Assembly (NCBI RefSeq): GCF_031755915.1
Contig: NC_083387.1
Location: forward strand, 26,353,001-26,417,000
Length of the DNA stretch: 64,000 nt
From: Ziziphus jujuba
Lineage: Eukaryota; Streptophyta; Magnoliopsida; Rosales; Rhamnaceae
Reading direction: 5' to 3'
In this document: positions 1-11,841 of the stretch, one piece after another
Layout: every line of letters starts with the position of its first letter
Numbering within the stretch: the stretch's first letter is position 1
Translations under genes and position numbers: made by a program
The notes under the pieces: generated by a model
The model's input: only the letters and a program-made list of their open reading frames with translations
What the model was told of the DNA's origin: nothing
Database searches by the model: none

Positions 1-886
1 ATTTTGGATCCCAAGATGCGGATGTTAAATTACCACCATTCCCTAAAACTTCGAATTTTTGGCCCTTTTTTATTTTATTTATTTATCTTTAAAATTCCCG
101 AGCTTTGACGTGTTGTCAAGGGCATGAAAATAAGCTTTGTTGGCATTATTCGACTATGGGACATTATTTTGTGAAGTCTGGTTATTGGATTGGTCGGATT
201 GGTGGAACTAAGTGAGCATGGCATCAGCAAACATAGTGGAATGATCAATCTGGAAATTCATGTGATATTCTAAATTATAAAACCGTGTGGCACGTAAGAA
301 AATAGTTTGTTGTGTCACTGGCATGTTTGTGTACATGGTCATGTGTGTGATTTGTGTAAGGGGGGAGAGGAAACATTAATGGGAACACTAGTGCATGCTT
401 TTATGGGAATGTAATAATGCATACACGAAGGCGGCTTGGAAGGACGTTGATTTTGTAATAAGTAGTTTGCATACGTAGGATGCAAATTTCTTCTTTCAGT
501 AAAGGTTTGTTCTTTTTTTGTTGGGTTATTTGGAATAGGCGGAATGCTTGTACCGGTGGGGCTATGGTTAAATCGGATATGAATTAAAAAGAACCAAAAA
601 AAAAAAAAAAAAAAGGCTCAACTTTTCATTAAGAAACACTACTCCATCTAATATTCAGAAGAAGACAAAAATTAGATAATTGAGGAGCTAAAACATAAGC
701 TGGTTTGTTGGGTCATAAGCTTGGGAATCAATTAGCATGTCACGGAAATACCAAACTATGAAAAAGATTATTGTCTAATTATATAATTAATATGTGCTAA
801 AGTATTTTTGGAAGAGAATGTTAGCTGTATTAAAAAAAAAAAAAAAAAAAAAAACAAAATTTAGAAAACGCACTACAAATCATTCA
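1..886. other. AT-rich intergenic stretch without a recognisable gene
   Basis: I see no coding frame with family features here. The stretch holds two long A runs (596-614 and 832-854), which may be tails of old insertions or simple slippage tracts. It ends directly at the tRNA gene. Confidence 0.5.
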
Positions 887-958
887 TCCGTTGTAGTCTA
901 GTTGGTTAGGATATTCGGCTCTCACCCGAAAGACCCGGGTTCAAGTCCCGGCAACGGA
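887..958 (+). tRNA. tRNA-Glu (anticodon CTC)
   Basis: A 72-nt cloverleaf can be folded by eye. The acceptor arms TCCGTTG (887-893) and CAACGGA (952-958) pair over 7 bp. The anticodon stem is TTCGG/CCGAA with loop CTCTCAC, placing anticodon CTC at 921-923, which reads GAG (Glu). The T arm contains GGTTCAAGTCC, matching the internal B box of RNA polymerase III promoters, and the D arm contains TAGTTGGTTAGG, matching the A box. There is no intron and no encoded CCA, as expected for a eukaryotic nuclear tRNA. A T-rich run (968-973) just downstream could serve as the Pol III terminator. Confidence 0.96.
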
Positions 959-1339
959 AATATATAATTTTTTGAAAATTACGTTCATAACGATATTTTA
1001 TCAGCTTAAAAGTAAACTAATATTCATTTTAAAAATAATGTCCTAACAATTTTTAAAAAGGTAAACCTCTCTGACGCTCTAAGATTTAGTCCCAAAAAAT
1101 TTTATTTGTTTGCGTGTTTGTTTGTTTAGGTGGTCCGCAACAACATGCATAAGCTCGAAAACAGCAAGGACATCGGCATCAGCTACAAAAGTTGAATTTC
1201 TGATGAACTCTGATTAGTAACAAAGCGAGATGAATATTTCTAATCAGTTTGAAGAAAAATAGAGGGAAAAAAAAAGGAGGTTCGACATCTCATTTTCCAT
1301 ATTGGCATAGAATTCTCTTTGTTGACTCCAAATATAAGG
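959..1339. other. Intergenic spacer between tRNA and first DC1 pseudogene
   Basis: AT-rich sequence with no supported gene. It probably contains decayed 5' parts of the pseudogene that follows, but I cannot align them by eye. Confidence 0.4.
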
Positions 1340-2810
1340 TTTCATGGTCACAACCACCTTCTTTGTTTCATGAAAATTGCACATTCAAGGTTATAAGTTG
1401 ACTGCAATACTTATGATACCTGTTGTAAGCGATATTCAATTTCTTCCAATGAACTTAGTTATATCAAACCTTTTGTATTTCGTTGTGTGGATTATAATAT
1501 ATATATCCATGAGTTATGTGGTCCATTGCCATGCACAATTAAACATGAATGTCATCTTCATCCCCTAATTCTTGTCGATTCAATCATCGAAGATGATTCA
1601 TATGAATCTTAGAGATCTTTGTGAAGCTGAAAGATATTATAGAATTTCTGTTCGTTATTGTGCAGAGTGAAAATTTATAGCTCATGTACATTGCTTAATT
1701 TCCGAGGTATGTGCTTGCATCTAGAAAGTAAGATTAATTATTCCTACTATATTTAATTGTCTTTTTCTCTCTTAGTTTTATGTATTGAATTCGTGCCATA
1801 CAGACTGTGGCATTTAATTTCAATATAGCAATACACTTGATAGGGCTAAGAAAACGATGATACGTATACTCTTGCATATGGAAACTGGCCATAGAAGTGG
1901 AACAAAAATATGTAATGCTAAACTTTGGAAAAACAGGGCAAAACAGGGGAACAAGAAGAAGCTGTGGAGGGCAAAAAATTCTTCACCTTGAAGGATATAG
2001 TAAATTAAATTACCAAAAAACCACCCAAAAAAAAAAAAATACTAGATTTACATTTCAATTGGGATACATCCTTCCAAGATCATCGAAATGAAGAATTTGA
2101 AGACATAATGTGCGAATTTGAACATCAAGACTTTGATGATGCTGATAGCAATGAAGAACTTCAGCAATATACTTATAAGGACTTCCAAGACCTTATTTTA
2201 ACCTTCATAGTTCACATTTAAGGGAAAGGTTGCAACTAAAATATCGTGATTTAGCTTCTTCTTTTTTTTTTTCTTTTTTCTTTTTTTGGAGAAATAGTGA
2301 TTTAGCATGTTATATGATACCTTGGACGTTGGCTCCTATTATGAAAGACTTGCTTAATAGGTATGGAGATATTAACGGTATGTCAGAACTAAAAACAAGA
2401 AATGAAGAGCATTTCCTCCTAATTTCTATATCTAGCCACTGATGGCATGTTAAGAACTAGAATAGTAAATGTCATTGAAGATGTTCTTAAAGATTGGTAT
2501 AGCTACTTACGTTATGTAAGAGACAGAGGCTTTAAAATCGAGTTTGTATTTGTCCCATTGAAAGAAGTTGTTCGAGTTTATTTTGGTCTTCAAGCAAGCA
2601 GATACGAAAATTAAATTTTGAAAAAGCTAGACCAAAAGATCATATATAGCTTGAAGGTAAATTGGAGAGATATAAAAAAATATAGGGAGATATATAAAGA
2701 AAATAGTAGGAGTTTTGGTAAATCAAACTTCAAGAAAGAGGGTGTTTGAGAAAGGCTGCAGAATTAAAGTGGAAGACTGCTGGAGATAATTTCTTTAAAC
2801 GTTCATAATC
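1340..2810 (+). pseudogene. DC1 / C-terminal-domain gene, decayed copy 1
   Basis: This is a heavily decayed relative of the intact gene at 50962-54109. Between about 1346 and 1706 one can read the last DC1 modules in broken frames: a LCGPLP-like stretch, a HP-L-VDSIIEDDS stretch and a final GAG|GTATGT splice donor at 1706/1707. From about 1890 to 2810 the second exon is recognisable in pieces, including a KDLLNRYGDIN stretch equivalent to LLAKHGDIS of the intact gene, the region around the conserved NGFKI segment, and a tail equivalent to KSNFIKECLSEAS. Stop codons, frameshifts and a T-rich insertion near 2260-2290 make translation impossible. No start codon or N-terminal DC1 modules remain. 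Confidence 0.75.
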
Positions 2811-3569
2811 TTGTTTTATTTTTATTTTTGTTTTTATTTTTTGGTAGTTGATCAGAATGTTGTCTTGGATGACATTGTATCACTTCAACATTTTTAATTG
2901 GTACTTATTTTGATGTTGATAAAATGATATCATAATACATATATATTAGTCAGCTAATTCTAGGATATGATTTGCTCTGCCTGTTACTTCTATATTGTTG
3001 TTTGCTCTGTTTTTCTTTTCTTATGTCAGTTCTCTTTTTATCTTTTTTCTTTTTTAGTGAACCTTTTTGTCTGCTCCCTTTCAAATTAAAAAAATAAAAT
3101 AAAATAAAATAAAAAAATAAAAAAGAAATTGGCGTGGCATCTGTGGGAAAAAAAAAATACTAAAGGAATACTATTTATTTTTTAGATCATGGATAAAACT
3201 AAAATAAAATTTATTTATTTTTTTCTTCAATTTTCGGCCAAGTACTCTGCCCTTTCTTCAGGCTTATTATCCAAGATTGAATATATGACACTTAATTCTT
3301 CTCATCATTTAATCACCTCTTCCGGTGATCGTTAATTGGAATTGTACTTTAATTGTGGATAATTATGTAATGAATGATTTATTCAAATTGAGCATCAAGT
3401 ACTACTTGATGCTGAAAGCCAATCTAGAAAAGAACAGATATCTAAGGTCAAAAAAGAAAAGAAAACAGAAAGACAGATTTTTTCATGGGTGTTTATGCAT
3501 AAAAGAATATATACACGGAATAAGTTTCTATCCGATTTCACCTTAACTAGATATAGTCGCTCCTAGCAT
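2811..3569. other. Duplicated 5' flank of the DC1 array
   Basis: No gene is visible. About 3130-3440 closely resembles 41940-42240, which lies upstream of the DC1 gene at 42759: both contain the same CATCTGTGGG, GAATATATGACAC and GGATAATTATGTAATGAATG landmarks in order. This is the ancestral upstream region of a duplicated unit. Its start codon and first DC1 modules are missing here because a deletion joins the flank (about 3540) directly to mid-exon sequence (about 3610). Confidence 0.65.
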
Positions 3570-4043
3570 GACCTAAGCGATGAGGGCGAGCAGAATAGCA
3601 TATACATATCCCTTTTGCTATACAGGAAATGTGATTTTGGATACACATCCAAAGAACAATGTTATTCATACTCTTGCATCGAGTGCAATTTGAACTTGGA
3701 TACTGAATGTGCTTTGGCACCCACCATAATATGCTATGAGGATCAAACTCAACCTCTCTATCATCTACAACCAATGGAAACCGTTGAAAAAGTAGATGGA
3801 TAGCCACTTTCTAACTGCTATGTATGTGAATCACTATCTCCATTTGGTAGTCTAACATATTATTATTATTGCAAAATATGTGATATTTTGGCTCCCAAAT
3901 CGTGTACTAAGTTCTCTAAACATAAAATGCACCCTTTTCATCCAAAACATCGTCTCACTTTATTTTTCATATGTGCAATTTTATTGTTCTTGCAAGATTG
4001 GATGTTATATAAACAATTTTAGATGTAACATGTGTGACATTAA
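3570..4043 (+). pseudogene. DC1 / C-terminal-domain pseudogene copy 2, exon 1 (left part)
   Basis: This is the middle of a DC1 exon. It reads SYSCIECNLNLDTECALAP and then the HLQPMETVEKVDG segment before an in-frame stop near 3800, after which the reading resumes (YVCESLS, YYYYCKICDI, MHPFHPKHR) with further lesions. It is most like the gene at 42759-45038. The N-terminal part is deleted. The reading is cut at 4043 by the gypsy element and resumes at 14879, where the next codons of the same DC1 module (INVCVRCTF-like) continue. Confidence 0.85.
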
Positions 4044-4460
4044 TGTCAGGACCCGTCCAAAGTTCCCCACCGGAACCCTAGACAAGCCCTGATCCCAGGG
4101 AAACCCTACCGGACCCTTCTGTGGAAGATCCAGCAGAACCTCCCCTAAGGGATGGACTTACCACAAAATTTCCTGCACTGAAAACACACTTCTATAATTG
4201 TTCCCTTATTCCTCCCACAGTACTACGAACTGGTTCCACAAATTTCAGCACTCCAAAATAAAAATACAGTAATCCAGTGCAATACAAATACTTAAGTGTC
4301 CCATACAGTATACAGAGCTTTATGAAGTACTACAAAATATAGAATACAGCAAAAGTGAAAGAAATATTACAACTGCAGTAAAAGAAGAACAAGGTACTGC
4401 GCGAACAAATACAGCGAGGAAGATCAAGTCCGCTCCGAGTGAACACCGACAACCTGGTAC

Positions 4461-5624
4461 CTAGAGGAACGGAATTTAAGAGTGTGAGATGCTAATCATC
4501 TCAGTGAGCGACCCTACTACTCTACACTATCATACCACGGTAATAGGTATATAAATAATAATTATTTGGAAATAATAATGTCTCTCAAAACCCTTACAAT
4601 TCTCTCAGTTGGAAAGGTTCCCCTTTTAAAACATTTTCACAAAACCCTTTATTCATATTTCCCGAAAACCAAGACATCAATTAAATACCAGAAGCGGTAA
4701 CAATTATATTTTTAATTCCAATTCAGTTTCCAAACATGTTATTTTTAAAACACAGTTCTGAAAATCATTTGATGCACTCACTATATACCAGTGGCGCCAA
4801 CAGTACCCAGCGTCCCAAGGTACCGCCAGACAGGAGGTTATAGAAAGAAACCGGCATACGGTCGCGTGGCGTCCCACTGCGCCGCTGCTAACCTGGTGTC
4901 CCGGCCAAAGGGGGGTGGCCGCCCTCTCCGATGGCATCCACAGGACACCCTCATAATATCAACCGCGCGCTACTCACACCCACCTGCGCGCTAATCACAA
5001 CCGTGTGCACACTAACCATATCACATATACCATATCACATAATCAGAACACCAGTACGTGCACGGTGCATCTAAAAATTAGAAAATCCATAAATTTAAAT
5101 CATAAAACAAATTTCACATTTTTCATAAGCATAGCGGGCATAATCCATCCGCTTGAACCGGGAAATTCTCCACAATTTCCTTATAATCCATACCATAAAT
5201 TCCATGATTTTCAAATCCACCAACTCCCAAATCCATCAATTCAAATATCCACATTTTTTTTTCCAAGCATAAATAATTTCTCGAAATATCATAATCAAAT
5301 CCCATAATATTTTATGGGCATATTTCATAAAAATTGAAATCACCAACATAACCAAATATTTTCCTTGAAATATTTGAAAATCAAATCGTGCCCAATTTAC
5401 CATTAAAACCACACCAATTTCAAAATCCTCAAAACCATAAAATAATTTCACATGGCATAAATTGGTGAAATACACATTTTCTTAAATCCGATAAATTCAC
5501 AAATAATTCCACAATAATTCAAATAAATATTTGGCACATAGAAATTAAATTCCAAATATTTAAATCACACATTATATATTCACCAATTAAATTCCCAAAA
5601 TTAATTTGAAGGTGGGTCACTCAC
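4461..5624 (-). other. Predicted leader intron inside the gypsy LTR
   Basis: On the sense (-) strand, AAG|GTGAGT at 5625/5624 matches the plant 5' splice-site consensus and GTTCCTCTAG ending at 4461 is a good 3' splice site. The 1,164 bp between are much more AT-rich than the preceding leader, as plant introns are. Equivalent sites exist in all six LTR copies of this family in the window. This is inference from sequence only; no transcript evidence is available. Confidence 0.45.
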
Positions 5625-6959
5625 CTTGTGCACGTATCTCAATCAAGATCCTCCGCAGGATCGACTCCGCTACTTGCACGTGCACCTAAAACATCCACAG
5701 TACCAAAACCACAAATATTAATATTTTATTCGGGTAATCCCCAAATGGGTACCCGAGGAGCGAACACCAAACGATAACTAAAATTTACGAATTATATACC
5801 GAATCGAAGCTCGAGTGATGCTAATCACAGATCCGGTCTTAATTTCCGATGATCGTACCCGACGGGGTCGGAATTTTATCGGGAAGCTTTTCGGGTTTCG
5901 GCTCCGCAATTCTCCCAAACCGTCGCGAATTGGTGGAAACGGAAGTCGGATTTGGGTTCAGGAGGTCGAACACTGCGGACTGGAGCTGGCCGGAATTTTC
6001 GGGGTACTCGCCGGAACAGTGATTTCCGGCGGCCGCCACGTCACCGGCAACCGTCGCCGGAACAGTAATTTCCGACGGTGGCCGTTTGCTGTGAAATTTT
6101 GCAGATTTGTAGATCGTGAGGAGAGCAATCCAACGGGACCGACGGTGAGCAAAACGGAGGTCGGACGGCGGAGAAATCACCGTTTGAAGATTTTCGACCC
6201 CTCGCCGGAAAACGCTCCGATCCCGGCGCGTCGGTGGTCCGATGGCCGTGATTTTTGGTGGGTAGGCCGGACTTGAGGAGAGGATGCTGGGTGTATGGCG
6301 CGTGTACTGTATATCGGCCGGAATAGTGCCGATTCGCGGTGGCCGGCGGTGGAGGGGAAAAATCGCCGCCAAACTTCGGACGTCCGATCCGGGCGCGTCC
6401 GGCGGCCGTTCGCCGTGAAATTTGGAGGTTTTGCCGGAAATGAGGTGGGCAAGCTTTCTGTCCGGCGCGTGTACAGTAACTCGGCTGGAACAGTGACAAA
6501 ATCCGGTGGCCGGCGGTGGCTCTTTCTCTCTCCTCTCTCTCTTTCTCTCTCTTCTCTCTCTTTCTCTCTCTTCCCCGAGTGTTTTAACAAATAAAACCCC
6601 TGCATGACACTGTTCATGCCACGTGGACCAATCAGAAACTGACACGTGGCGTTTCACTGTTCACCGACCCAAAAAAATATTAAAATAATACGGTATCCGG
6701 TAAACTTCAAACGTCCATAACTTTTTAACCGGATGTCCGTTTTGAGCGTGCCGCTAGTCTGTGAACTCGTATCGACGAGTACTTTACAACCATACAAGAG
6801 TCAACTCACAATTACATCACAAGAAAAAGTCAACTCCCGGCACCTTTTAGACAGTTTACACTTCAACTTGTTTTGCCCATAACTTTCAAACCGTAGCTCC
6901 GTTTTCGACGTGCTACTAGTCTACGAACTTAGGGCGTCATGCACTTCGCCACGGTACCC

Positions 6960-7045
6960 TGGTCAACTCGAAATTTCCACCGAGTCAAAAAGTCAACTTT
7001 TGACCCCTTCGGTCAACGGTCAACGGTCAACCTCGGTCAACGTGC
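6960..7045 (-). promoter_or_regulatory. W-box cluster at the start of the gypsy LTR
   Basis: Eight copies of TTGAC followed by C or T, in both orientations, lie within about 90 bp at the upstream (U3) end of the LTR. TTGAC(C/T) is the W-box core bound by WRKY transcription factors. The cluster is repeated in the right LTR and in the solo LTRs, for example 54495-54574. A role as a stress-responsive enhancer is inferred. Confidence 0.55.
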
Positions 7046-7080
7046 ACGGATTCCGGTGCGATTCGGGACGGGGTGTTACA

Positions 7081-7094
7081 GCCTTCCCCCCTTA
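7081..7094 (-). other. Polypurine tract of the gypsy element
   Basis: Immediately inside the left LTR, the sense strand reads AAGGGGGGAAGGC and then the LTR start TGTAACA. This is the expected position and composition of the plus-strand primer of an LTR retrotransposon. Confidence 0.85.
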
Positions 7095-7124
7095 CAAAAA
7101 TTTCGTCCTCGAAATTTCCGCACG

Positions 7125-10100
7125 TCACTGGAACAGATACGGGTACTGCTCACGCATCTGTGCTTCGGGTTCCCACGTTGCTTCCTCGACCAAGTGGTTC
7201 CGCCATAAGACCTTAACTAGAGGAATAGTCTTGTTGCGTAGCGTGCGTTCCTCGCGATCCAAAATCTGTTCTGGCTGCTCCACATACGAAAGATCTTCCC
7301 TTATCTCTATATCCGGACTCTCGAGTACGTGCGAAGGGTCTGCAATATACTTCCGTAGCATCGACACATGAAACACGTTGTGTACTCGAGCTAGCTCTTC
7401 CGGTAACGCCAACCTATATGCCACCGGGCCAATCCTCTCCGTAACCTCGTAAGGCCCAATATAACGAGGACCCAACTTACCTCGTCGTCCAAAACGTACT
7501 ACTCCTTTCCATGGAGATAGTTTTAGGAATACCCAATCTCCTACCTCGAATTCCAAATCCTTTCTACGCACATCGGCGTAACTCTTCTGTCTATCTTGGG
7601 CAACCTTCAATCGATCCCTAATGATCTTCACCTTGTCCAAGGTCATCCTTAAATACTCAGATCCGACCGCATTAGTTGTTGCAAGGAGCCTCTCTTCTCC
7701 TACCTCACTCCAACACAAAGGTGTCCGACACTGCCTCCCATATAAAGCTTCATACGGGGACATTCCAGTACTCGCTTGATAACTGTTGTTGTAGACAAAC
7801 TCTATCAGTGGCAGTTGTTCATCCCAGCTACCGCTAAATTGCATAATGCAAGACCTTAGCATGTCTTCTAATGTCTGGATTGTGCGCTCTGCTTGTCCAT
7901 CAGATTGTGGGTGAAAAGCGGTGCTGTAGTTAAGTCTTGCTCCTAGTGCATCAGCCAACTTCCGCCATAGTCGTGAAGTAAAGCGCGGATCTCGATCGGA
8001 GACGATGGCTAACGGTACTCCATGAAGACTTACAATGCGTTGCACGAACAACTGGGCTAACTTCTCGGGCGAAAAACGTTCTCGTACCGGTAGGAAGTGT
8101 GCCGACTTGGTGAGACGATCAATGATTACCCAAATGCCGTCGTACCTTCTAGGTGTGGAAGGAAGCTTGAATACGAAGTCCATGTTGAGTTCTTCCCACT
8201 TCCACACGGGAATCGGTAAAGGTTGGAGTAGTCCCGAAGGCTTCTGTCTTTCTGCTTTCACTTGTTGACAAATCAAACATTTTGATACAAAGTCTGCCAC
8301 TTCTCTCTTCATACCAATCCACCAATAATACTTAACAAGCGTCCGATACATCTTGGTACTCCCAGGATGCATCGCATACATCGAGCTATGCGCCTCCTCC
8401 AAAATCTCCTTCTTGAGTCCTAGGATATCCGGAACGCAAAGTCGTCCTTTATACACGAGGGCTCCATCCCTCTTTATGGAAAATTCCGGATCAAGACCTT
8501 CTTGTACCTTGCCCTTAATTGTCCTCAACTTAGGATCTTCCATTTGGGTCTCTACTATACGATCCACCAACACCGGTCGTACCTGGAAGCTAGCCATGAG
8601 AACTCCTGAAGGATGCATATGCATTAACACCCCCATCTTCTTCAACTCCACCATGAGAGGTAGTTGGATGACTTGGATGTGAGCAAGGGATCCAGTAGCC
8701 TTCCTACTCAAAGCATCTGCCACTACATTCGCCTTACCCGGGTGATAGTCAATCACACAGTCGTAATCCTTTAACAACTCCATCCATCGCCTTTGCCTCA
8801 TATTTAACTCCTTCTGAGTGAAAATATACTTGAGGCTCTTGTGGTCGGTATAGATTTGGCACGTGGCCCCATACAAGTAGTGCCTCCACTTCTTTAGAGC
8901 AAAGACTACCGCCGCCAATTCTAAGTCGTGCGTAGGGTAATTCTGTTCGTGCTGCTTCAATTGCCGAGATGCATACGCTACCACCCTTTGATTCTGCATT
9001 AGCACGCAACCCAACCCTTGATGGGATGCATCACAATAAACCTCAAAACCTTCATTCCCATCAGGTAAAGTTAAAACAGGTGCGGATGTCAACTTTTGCT
9101 TCAACTCCTGAAAACTCTGTTCACACCTGTCCGTCCAACTAAATTCAACATTCTTTCGGGTCAATCTATGAAGCGGCCCGGCAATCCTTGAAAACCCTTC
9201 AATAAAACGACGGTAGTAACCCGCTAATCCAAGAAAACTTCGTACCTCCCTCACAGTGGTAGGGCGCTCCCAACTCAACACTGCCTTTACCTTATCAGGG
9301 TCCACATAGATACCTTCTGCCGACACGATATGTCCGAGAAAACCCACTTGATTCAACCAGAATTCACACTTGTCGAATTTAGCATATAGCTGATGCTGTC
9401 TTAGAGTTTGGAGCACTCTCTTCAAATGCCTCACGTGCTCTTCTTGGCTCCTTGAATAGATCAGAATGTCATCGATAAATACAATGACAAAATGATCCAA
9501 GTACGGACGAAACACCCTATTCATCAAGTCCATGAAAGCTGCTGGGGCATTGGTGAGTCCGAACGACATCACTAGGAATTCATAATGTCCGTACCTCGTC
9601 CTAAAGGCAGTCTTAGGAATGTCCGACTCTCGGATCCTTAACTGATGGTATCCCGACCTCAAGTCGATCTTGGAGAACACCTTGGCACCTTGGAGTTGGT
9701 CGAATAGATCATCTATCCTTGGCAACGGATAGCGATTAGGAATGGTGACCTTATTAAGTTGTCGGTAGTCTATACACAGCCTTAGACTACCATCCTTTTT
9801 CTTTACAAACAAAACTGGGGCTCCCCACGGCGATATACTTGGTCTAATAAACCCCTTATCTACCAAATCTTGCAACTGGACCTTTAGCTCCCTTAACTCC
9901 GCTGGAGCCATCCGATACGGTGGTAGAGAAATAGGCACGGTGCCTGGAATCAATTCAATGGGAAAGTCAACTTCCCTTTCCGGAGGCAATCCTGGTAACT
10001 CCTCAGGAAACACGTCCGGGAAATCCCTCACAACGGGCATGTCTTCCAACCTGACCCCACTTACTCGGGTATCTATCACATGAGCCAAATACCCATGGCA

Positions 10101-11699
10101 ACCTTTATTCAGTAGCTTCTTGGCGGTAAGGGTAGATATCAACCTCGGTAAGGGCCTTCCAACTCCTCCATGGAATACTACTTCTGGCAACCCTGGCCTC
10201 CTGAATGTAACTTCCTTGCTGAAACAGTCTACAGATGCATGGTTCCTTGCCAACCAATCCATGCCCAAAATTACATCAAGTCCGGACAGATCCAACAGGA
10301 TCAAGTCCGCCTCCATCACTTGATCTTCGATGCAGAAGAAACATTCCTTGATTAACTGGCTAGGCCACAAGGATTCTCCTGCAGGAGTGGCTATTTCTAG
10401 CAGACATTCTAAAGGAGTAGGGGTCATACCGACCCGAGTGACGAATTCCTTGGAGATGAATGAATGTGTTGCTCCCGGGTCTATAAGTACTAATGCATCA
10501 TTACCAAATATATTCAACGTACCTGCCACGACGTCCGGTGTAGCTAGGGCCTCCTGCTGCGTCATCGCAAACACTCGACCCTGCCCTGTCTGCTGGGGCC
10601 TCCGTCCTCTACCCCTGCTCGGTCCAACAGGCTGTGGGACTGATCCCGATGAACCTCCTACTGCATAACTCCCTCGGGAACTCTGACCCCGCGATCCACT
10701 GGCCTGATGTGATGGTGGGCTCGCCCCTAACACTCCCGCCTCTCCATAAGGGCAATTTCTCTTAATATGTCCCGCCTGTCCACACTGAAAGCACACACCC
10801 TCAAACTGGCAAATCCCATGGTGTGCTCTATTGCAACGTCTGCAGAATGGCTTGGGGCTAAACCCAGAGTGCTGATATGAGCTCGTGCCGCCGCTGATGG
10901 AATGGCGCGTTGGTTGGGGCATACGATAGCCGCCTCTCCTCTGAAATCTGCCTCGAGGGCTGAACCCACCACTGTCTGAGCCTGAACTATGACTCTTCTT
11001 AGATGCCCCCTGTCGAGGTACCCCGCTATACGAACCTTCGAACAGTCTGCGCCTCGAGGGTCTGTGTATCTCCGCCTGTCTCTCTAGCTCGAGCGCTGCA
11101 TCCCTGGCGGACTGATAGGTGGGGTGTACTGACCCAGAAAGGGTGTAGCCGATGCTCTCGTTCAACCCGTCTATGAACCTCACCTTCTTCGCGTGATCGT
11201 CGGGAATCAAGTGCATGCAGAACTCTGACAGCTCCCGGAACCTCCTCTCGTACTCTGTCACCGTCATGTTTCCCTGGCGCAGTCCCTCGAACTCTCTCCT
11301 TCTCGCCTCACGGTAGGCAGGAGGACAGAACTCAGTAGAGAAGGCAATCTTGAACTGGTCCCACGTATGCCTTCTGCCGGTCTTCTCCATTTGCCACCAC
11401 TTCCGGGCGTCTCCCTCTAACATGAACCCAGAAATCCTCACCATATCCTCATCGGGGCACTGCATCCCCTCTTCCAAGATTTTCTCCATGCTGGATAGCC
11501 ACTTCAAGGCTGCAGCTGGGCCTTGGCTTCCATCGAACTCCACGGCTCCTAAACGTCGAGCCTGATCCACGGATCGGTTACTAGAGCTTGAACCTCCTAA
11601 GGCTCTAGTTAGCTGAGAGACCAGATCTCTAAGGCTTGATCGACTCCCGGAACTCTCAGCCGAGCGTTCCCGAGTTCTACGTGTGTCCCGCCGACTCAT
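7125..11699 (-). CDS. Ty3/gypsy Gag-Pol polyprotein, intact
   Basis: An uninterrupted 1,524-aa polyprotein needed for element replication and integration. A retrotransposon Gag region lies at about residues 40-200. A Cys/His stretch [12 protein letters not shown] precedes a canonical zinc knuckle [14 protein letters not shown] near residue 300. The protease active site is IDPGATHSF with D407, a common variant of DSG in plant gypsy elements. Reverse transcriptase spans about 590-770 with catalytic FIDD (D743, D744). RNase H follows, with a VYCDASHQG start at about 870-1000. Integrase has an H-H-C-C zinc region ending CLICQQVK, then MDF (about 1174), SDRDPRF (about 1235) and QAERTIQ (about 1271) supplying the D-D-E residues. 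The C-terminus has a VLWRNH...ATWEPE segment like a degenerate chromodomain, pointing to the chromovirus/Tekay side of the family. The start ATG at 11699 follows the primer-binding site by about 130 bp. No stop or frameshift is visible, so this copy may be autonomous. Confidence 0.96.
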   Translation of the reverse strand: MSRRDTRRTRERSAESSGSRSSLRDLVSQLTRALGGSSSSNRSVDQARRLGAVEFDGSQGPAAALKWLSSMEKILEEGMQCPDEDMVRISGFMLEGDARKWWQMEKTGRRHTWDQFKIAFSTEFCPPAYREARRREFEGLRQGNMTVTEYERRFRELSEFCMHLIPDDHAKKVRFIDGLNESIGYTLSGSVHPTYQSARDAALELERQAEIHRPSRRRLFEGSYSGVPRQGASKKSHSSGSDSGGFSPRGRFQRRGGYRMPQPTRHSISGGTSSYQHSGFSPKPFCRRCNRAHHGICQFEGVCFQCGQAGHIKRNCPYGEAGVLGASPPSHQASGSRGQSSRGSYAVGGSSGSVPQPVGPSRGRGRRPQQTGQGRVFAMTQQEALATPDVVAGTLNIFGNDALVLIDPGATHSFISKEFVTRVGMTPTPLECLLEIATPAGESLWPSQLIKECFFCIEDQVMEADLILLDLSGLDVILGMDWLARNHASVDCFSKEVTFRRPGLPEVVFHGGVGRPLPRLISTLTAKKLLNKGCHGYLAHVIDTRVSGVRLEDMPVVRDFPDVFPEELPGLPPEREVDFPIELIPGTVPISLPPYRMAPAELRELKVQLQDLVDKGFIRPSISPWGAPVLFVKKKDGSLRLCIDYRQLNKVTIPNRYPLPRIDDLFDQLQGAKVFSKIDLRSGYHQLRIRESDIPKTAFRTRYGHYEFLVMSFGLTNAPAAFMDLMNRVFRPYLDHFVIVFIDDILIYSRSQEEHVRHLKRVLQTLRQHQLYAKFDKCEFWLNQVGFLGHIVSAEGIYVDPDKVKAVLSWERPTTVREVRSFLGLAGYYRRFIEGFSRIAGPLHRLTRKNVEFSWTDRCEQSFQELKQKLTSAPVLTLPDGNEGFEVYCDASHQGLGCVLMQNQRVVAYASRQLKQHEQNYPTHDLELAAVVFALKKWRHYLYGATCQIYTDHKSLKYIFTQKELNMRQRRWMELLKDYDCVIDYHPGKANVVADALSRKATGSLAHIQVIQLPLMVELKKMGVLMHMHPSGVLMASFQVRPVLVDRIVETQMEDPKLRTIKGKVQEGLDPEFSIKRDGALVYKGRLCVPDILGLKKEILEEAHSSMYAMHPGSTKMYRTLVKYYWWIGMKREVADFVSKCLICQQVKAERQKPSGLLQPLPIPVWKWEELNMDFVFKLPSTPRRYDGIWVIIDRLTKSAHFLPVRERFSPEKLAQLFVQRIVSLHGVPLAIVSDRDPRFTSRLWRKLADALGARLNYSTAFHPQSDGQAERTIQTLEDMLRSCIMQFSGSWDEQLPLIEFVYNNSYQASTGMSPYEALYGRQCRTPLCWSEVGEERLLATTNAVGSEYLRMTLDKVKIIRDRLKVAQDRQKSYADVRRKDLEFEVGDWVFLKLSPWKGVVRFGRRGKLGPRYIGPYEVTERIGPVAYRLALPEELARVHNVFHVSMLRKYIADPSHVLESPDIEIREDLSYVEQPEQILDREERTLRNKTIPLVKVLWRNHLVEEATWEPEAQMREQYPYLFQ

Positions 11700-11827
11700 C
11701 GTAGTCGATTACTGAAGAAACAAACAAGAGTTTAGAAACAGGGACACTTAAGCACGATTACAAAAGGAAGGAATTTATGGATGGGCTGTACAGCAATGCA
11801 CAGTCCCTTAGGATTACAAGAACCTAT

Positions 11828-11839
11828 GCTCTGATACCA
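11828..11839 (-). other. Primer-binding site (initiator tRNA-Met type)
   Basis: The sense strand reads TGGTATCAGAGC two bases after the end of the right LTR. This is complementary to the 3' end of plant initiator tRNA-Met, the usual primer for minus-strand synthesis. Its location fixes the element's orientation as - strand. Confidence 0.93.
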
Positions 11840-11841
11840 AC

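Larger units (their letters stand above)
4044..7080 (-). repeat. Left LTR of the gypsy element (3' LTR in element sense)
   Basis: This is a 3,037-bp terminal repeat. In element sense (reading right to left) it begins TGTAACACCCCGTCCCG and carries in order: a cluster of TTGAC W-box cores (about 7045-6960), two diverged copies of a direct repeat ending in AAGTTATGG, a GC-rich segment (about 6560-5850) that reads open on the sense strand for 272 codons (complement 5839-6657), a splice-donor-like AAG|GTGAGT at 5624, an AT-rich segment, a pyrimidine-rich TAG acceptor-like site ending at 4461, and the terminus GGGTCCTGACA. Confidence 0.95.

Noticed and set aside
5005..5307. 100-codon open frame in the AT-rich LTR segment, repeated at 12803-13105
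   Set aside because: It is antisense to the element, of biased composition, and repeated only because the LTR is repeated.
8749..10972. Open frames overlapping Gag-Pol on either strand
   Set aside because: They are shadows of the long conserved polyprotein frame and show no family features.
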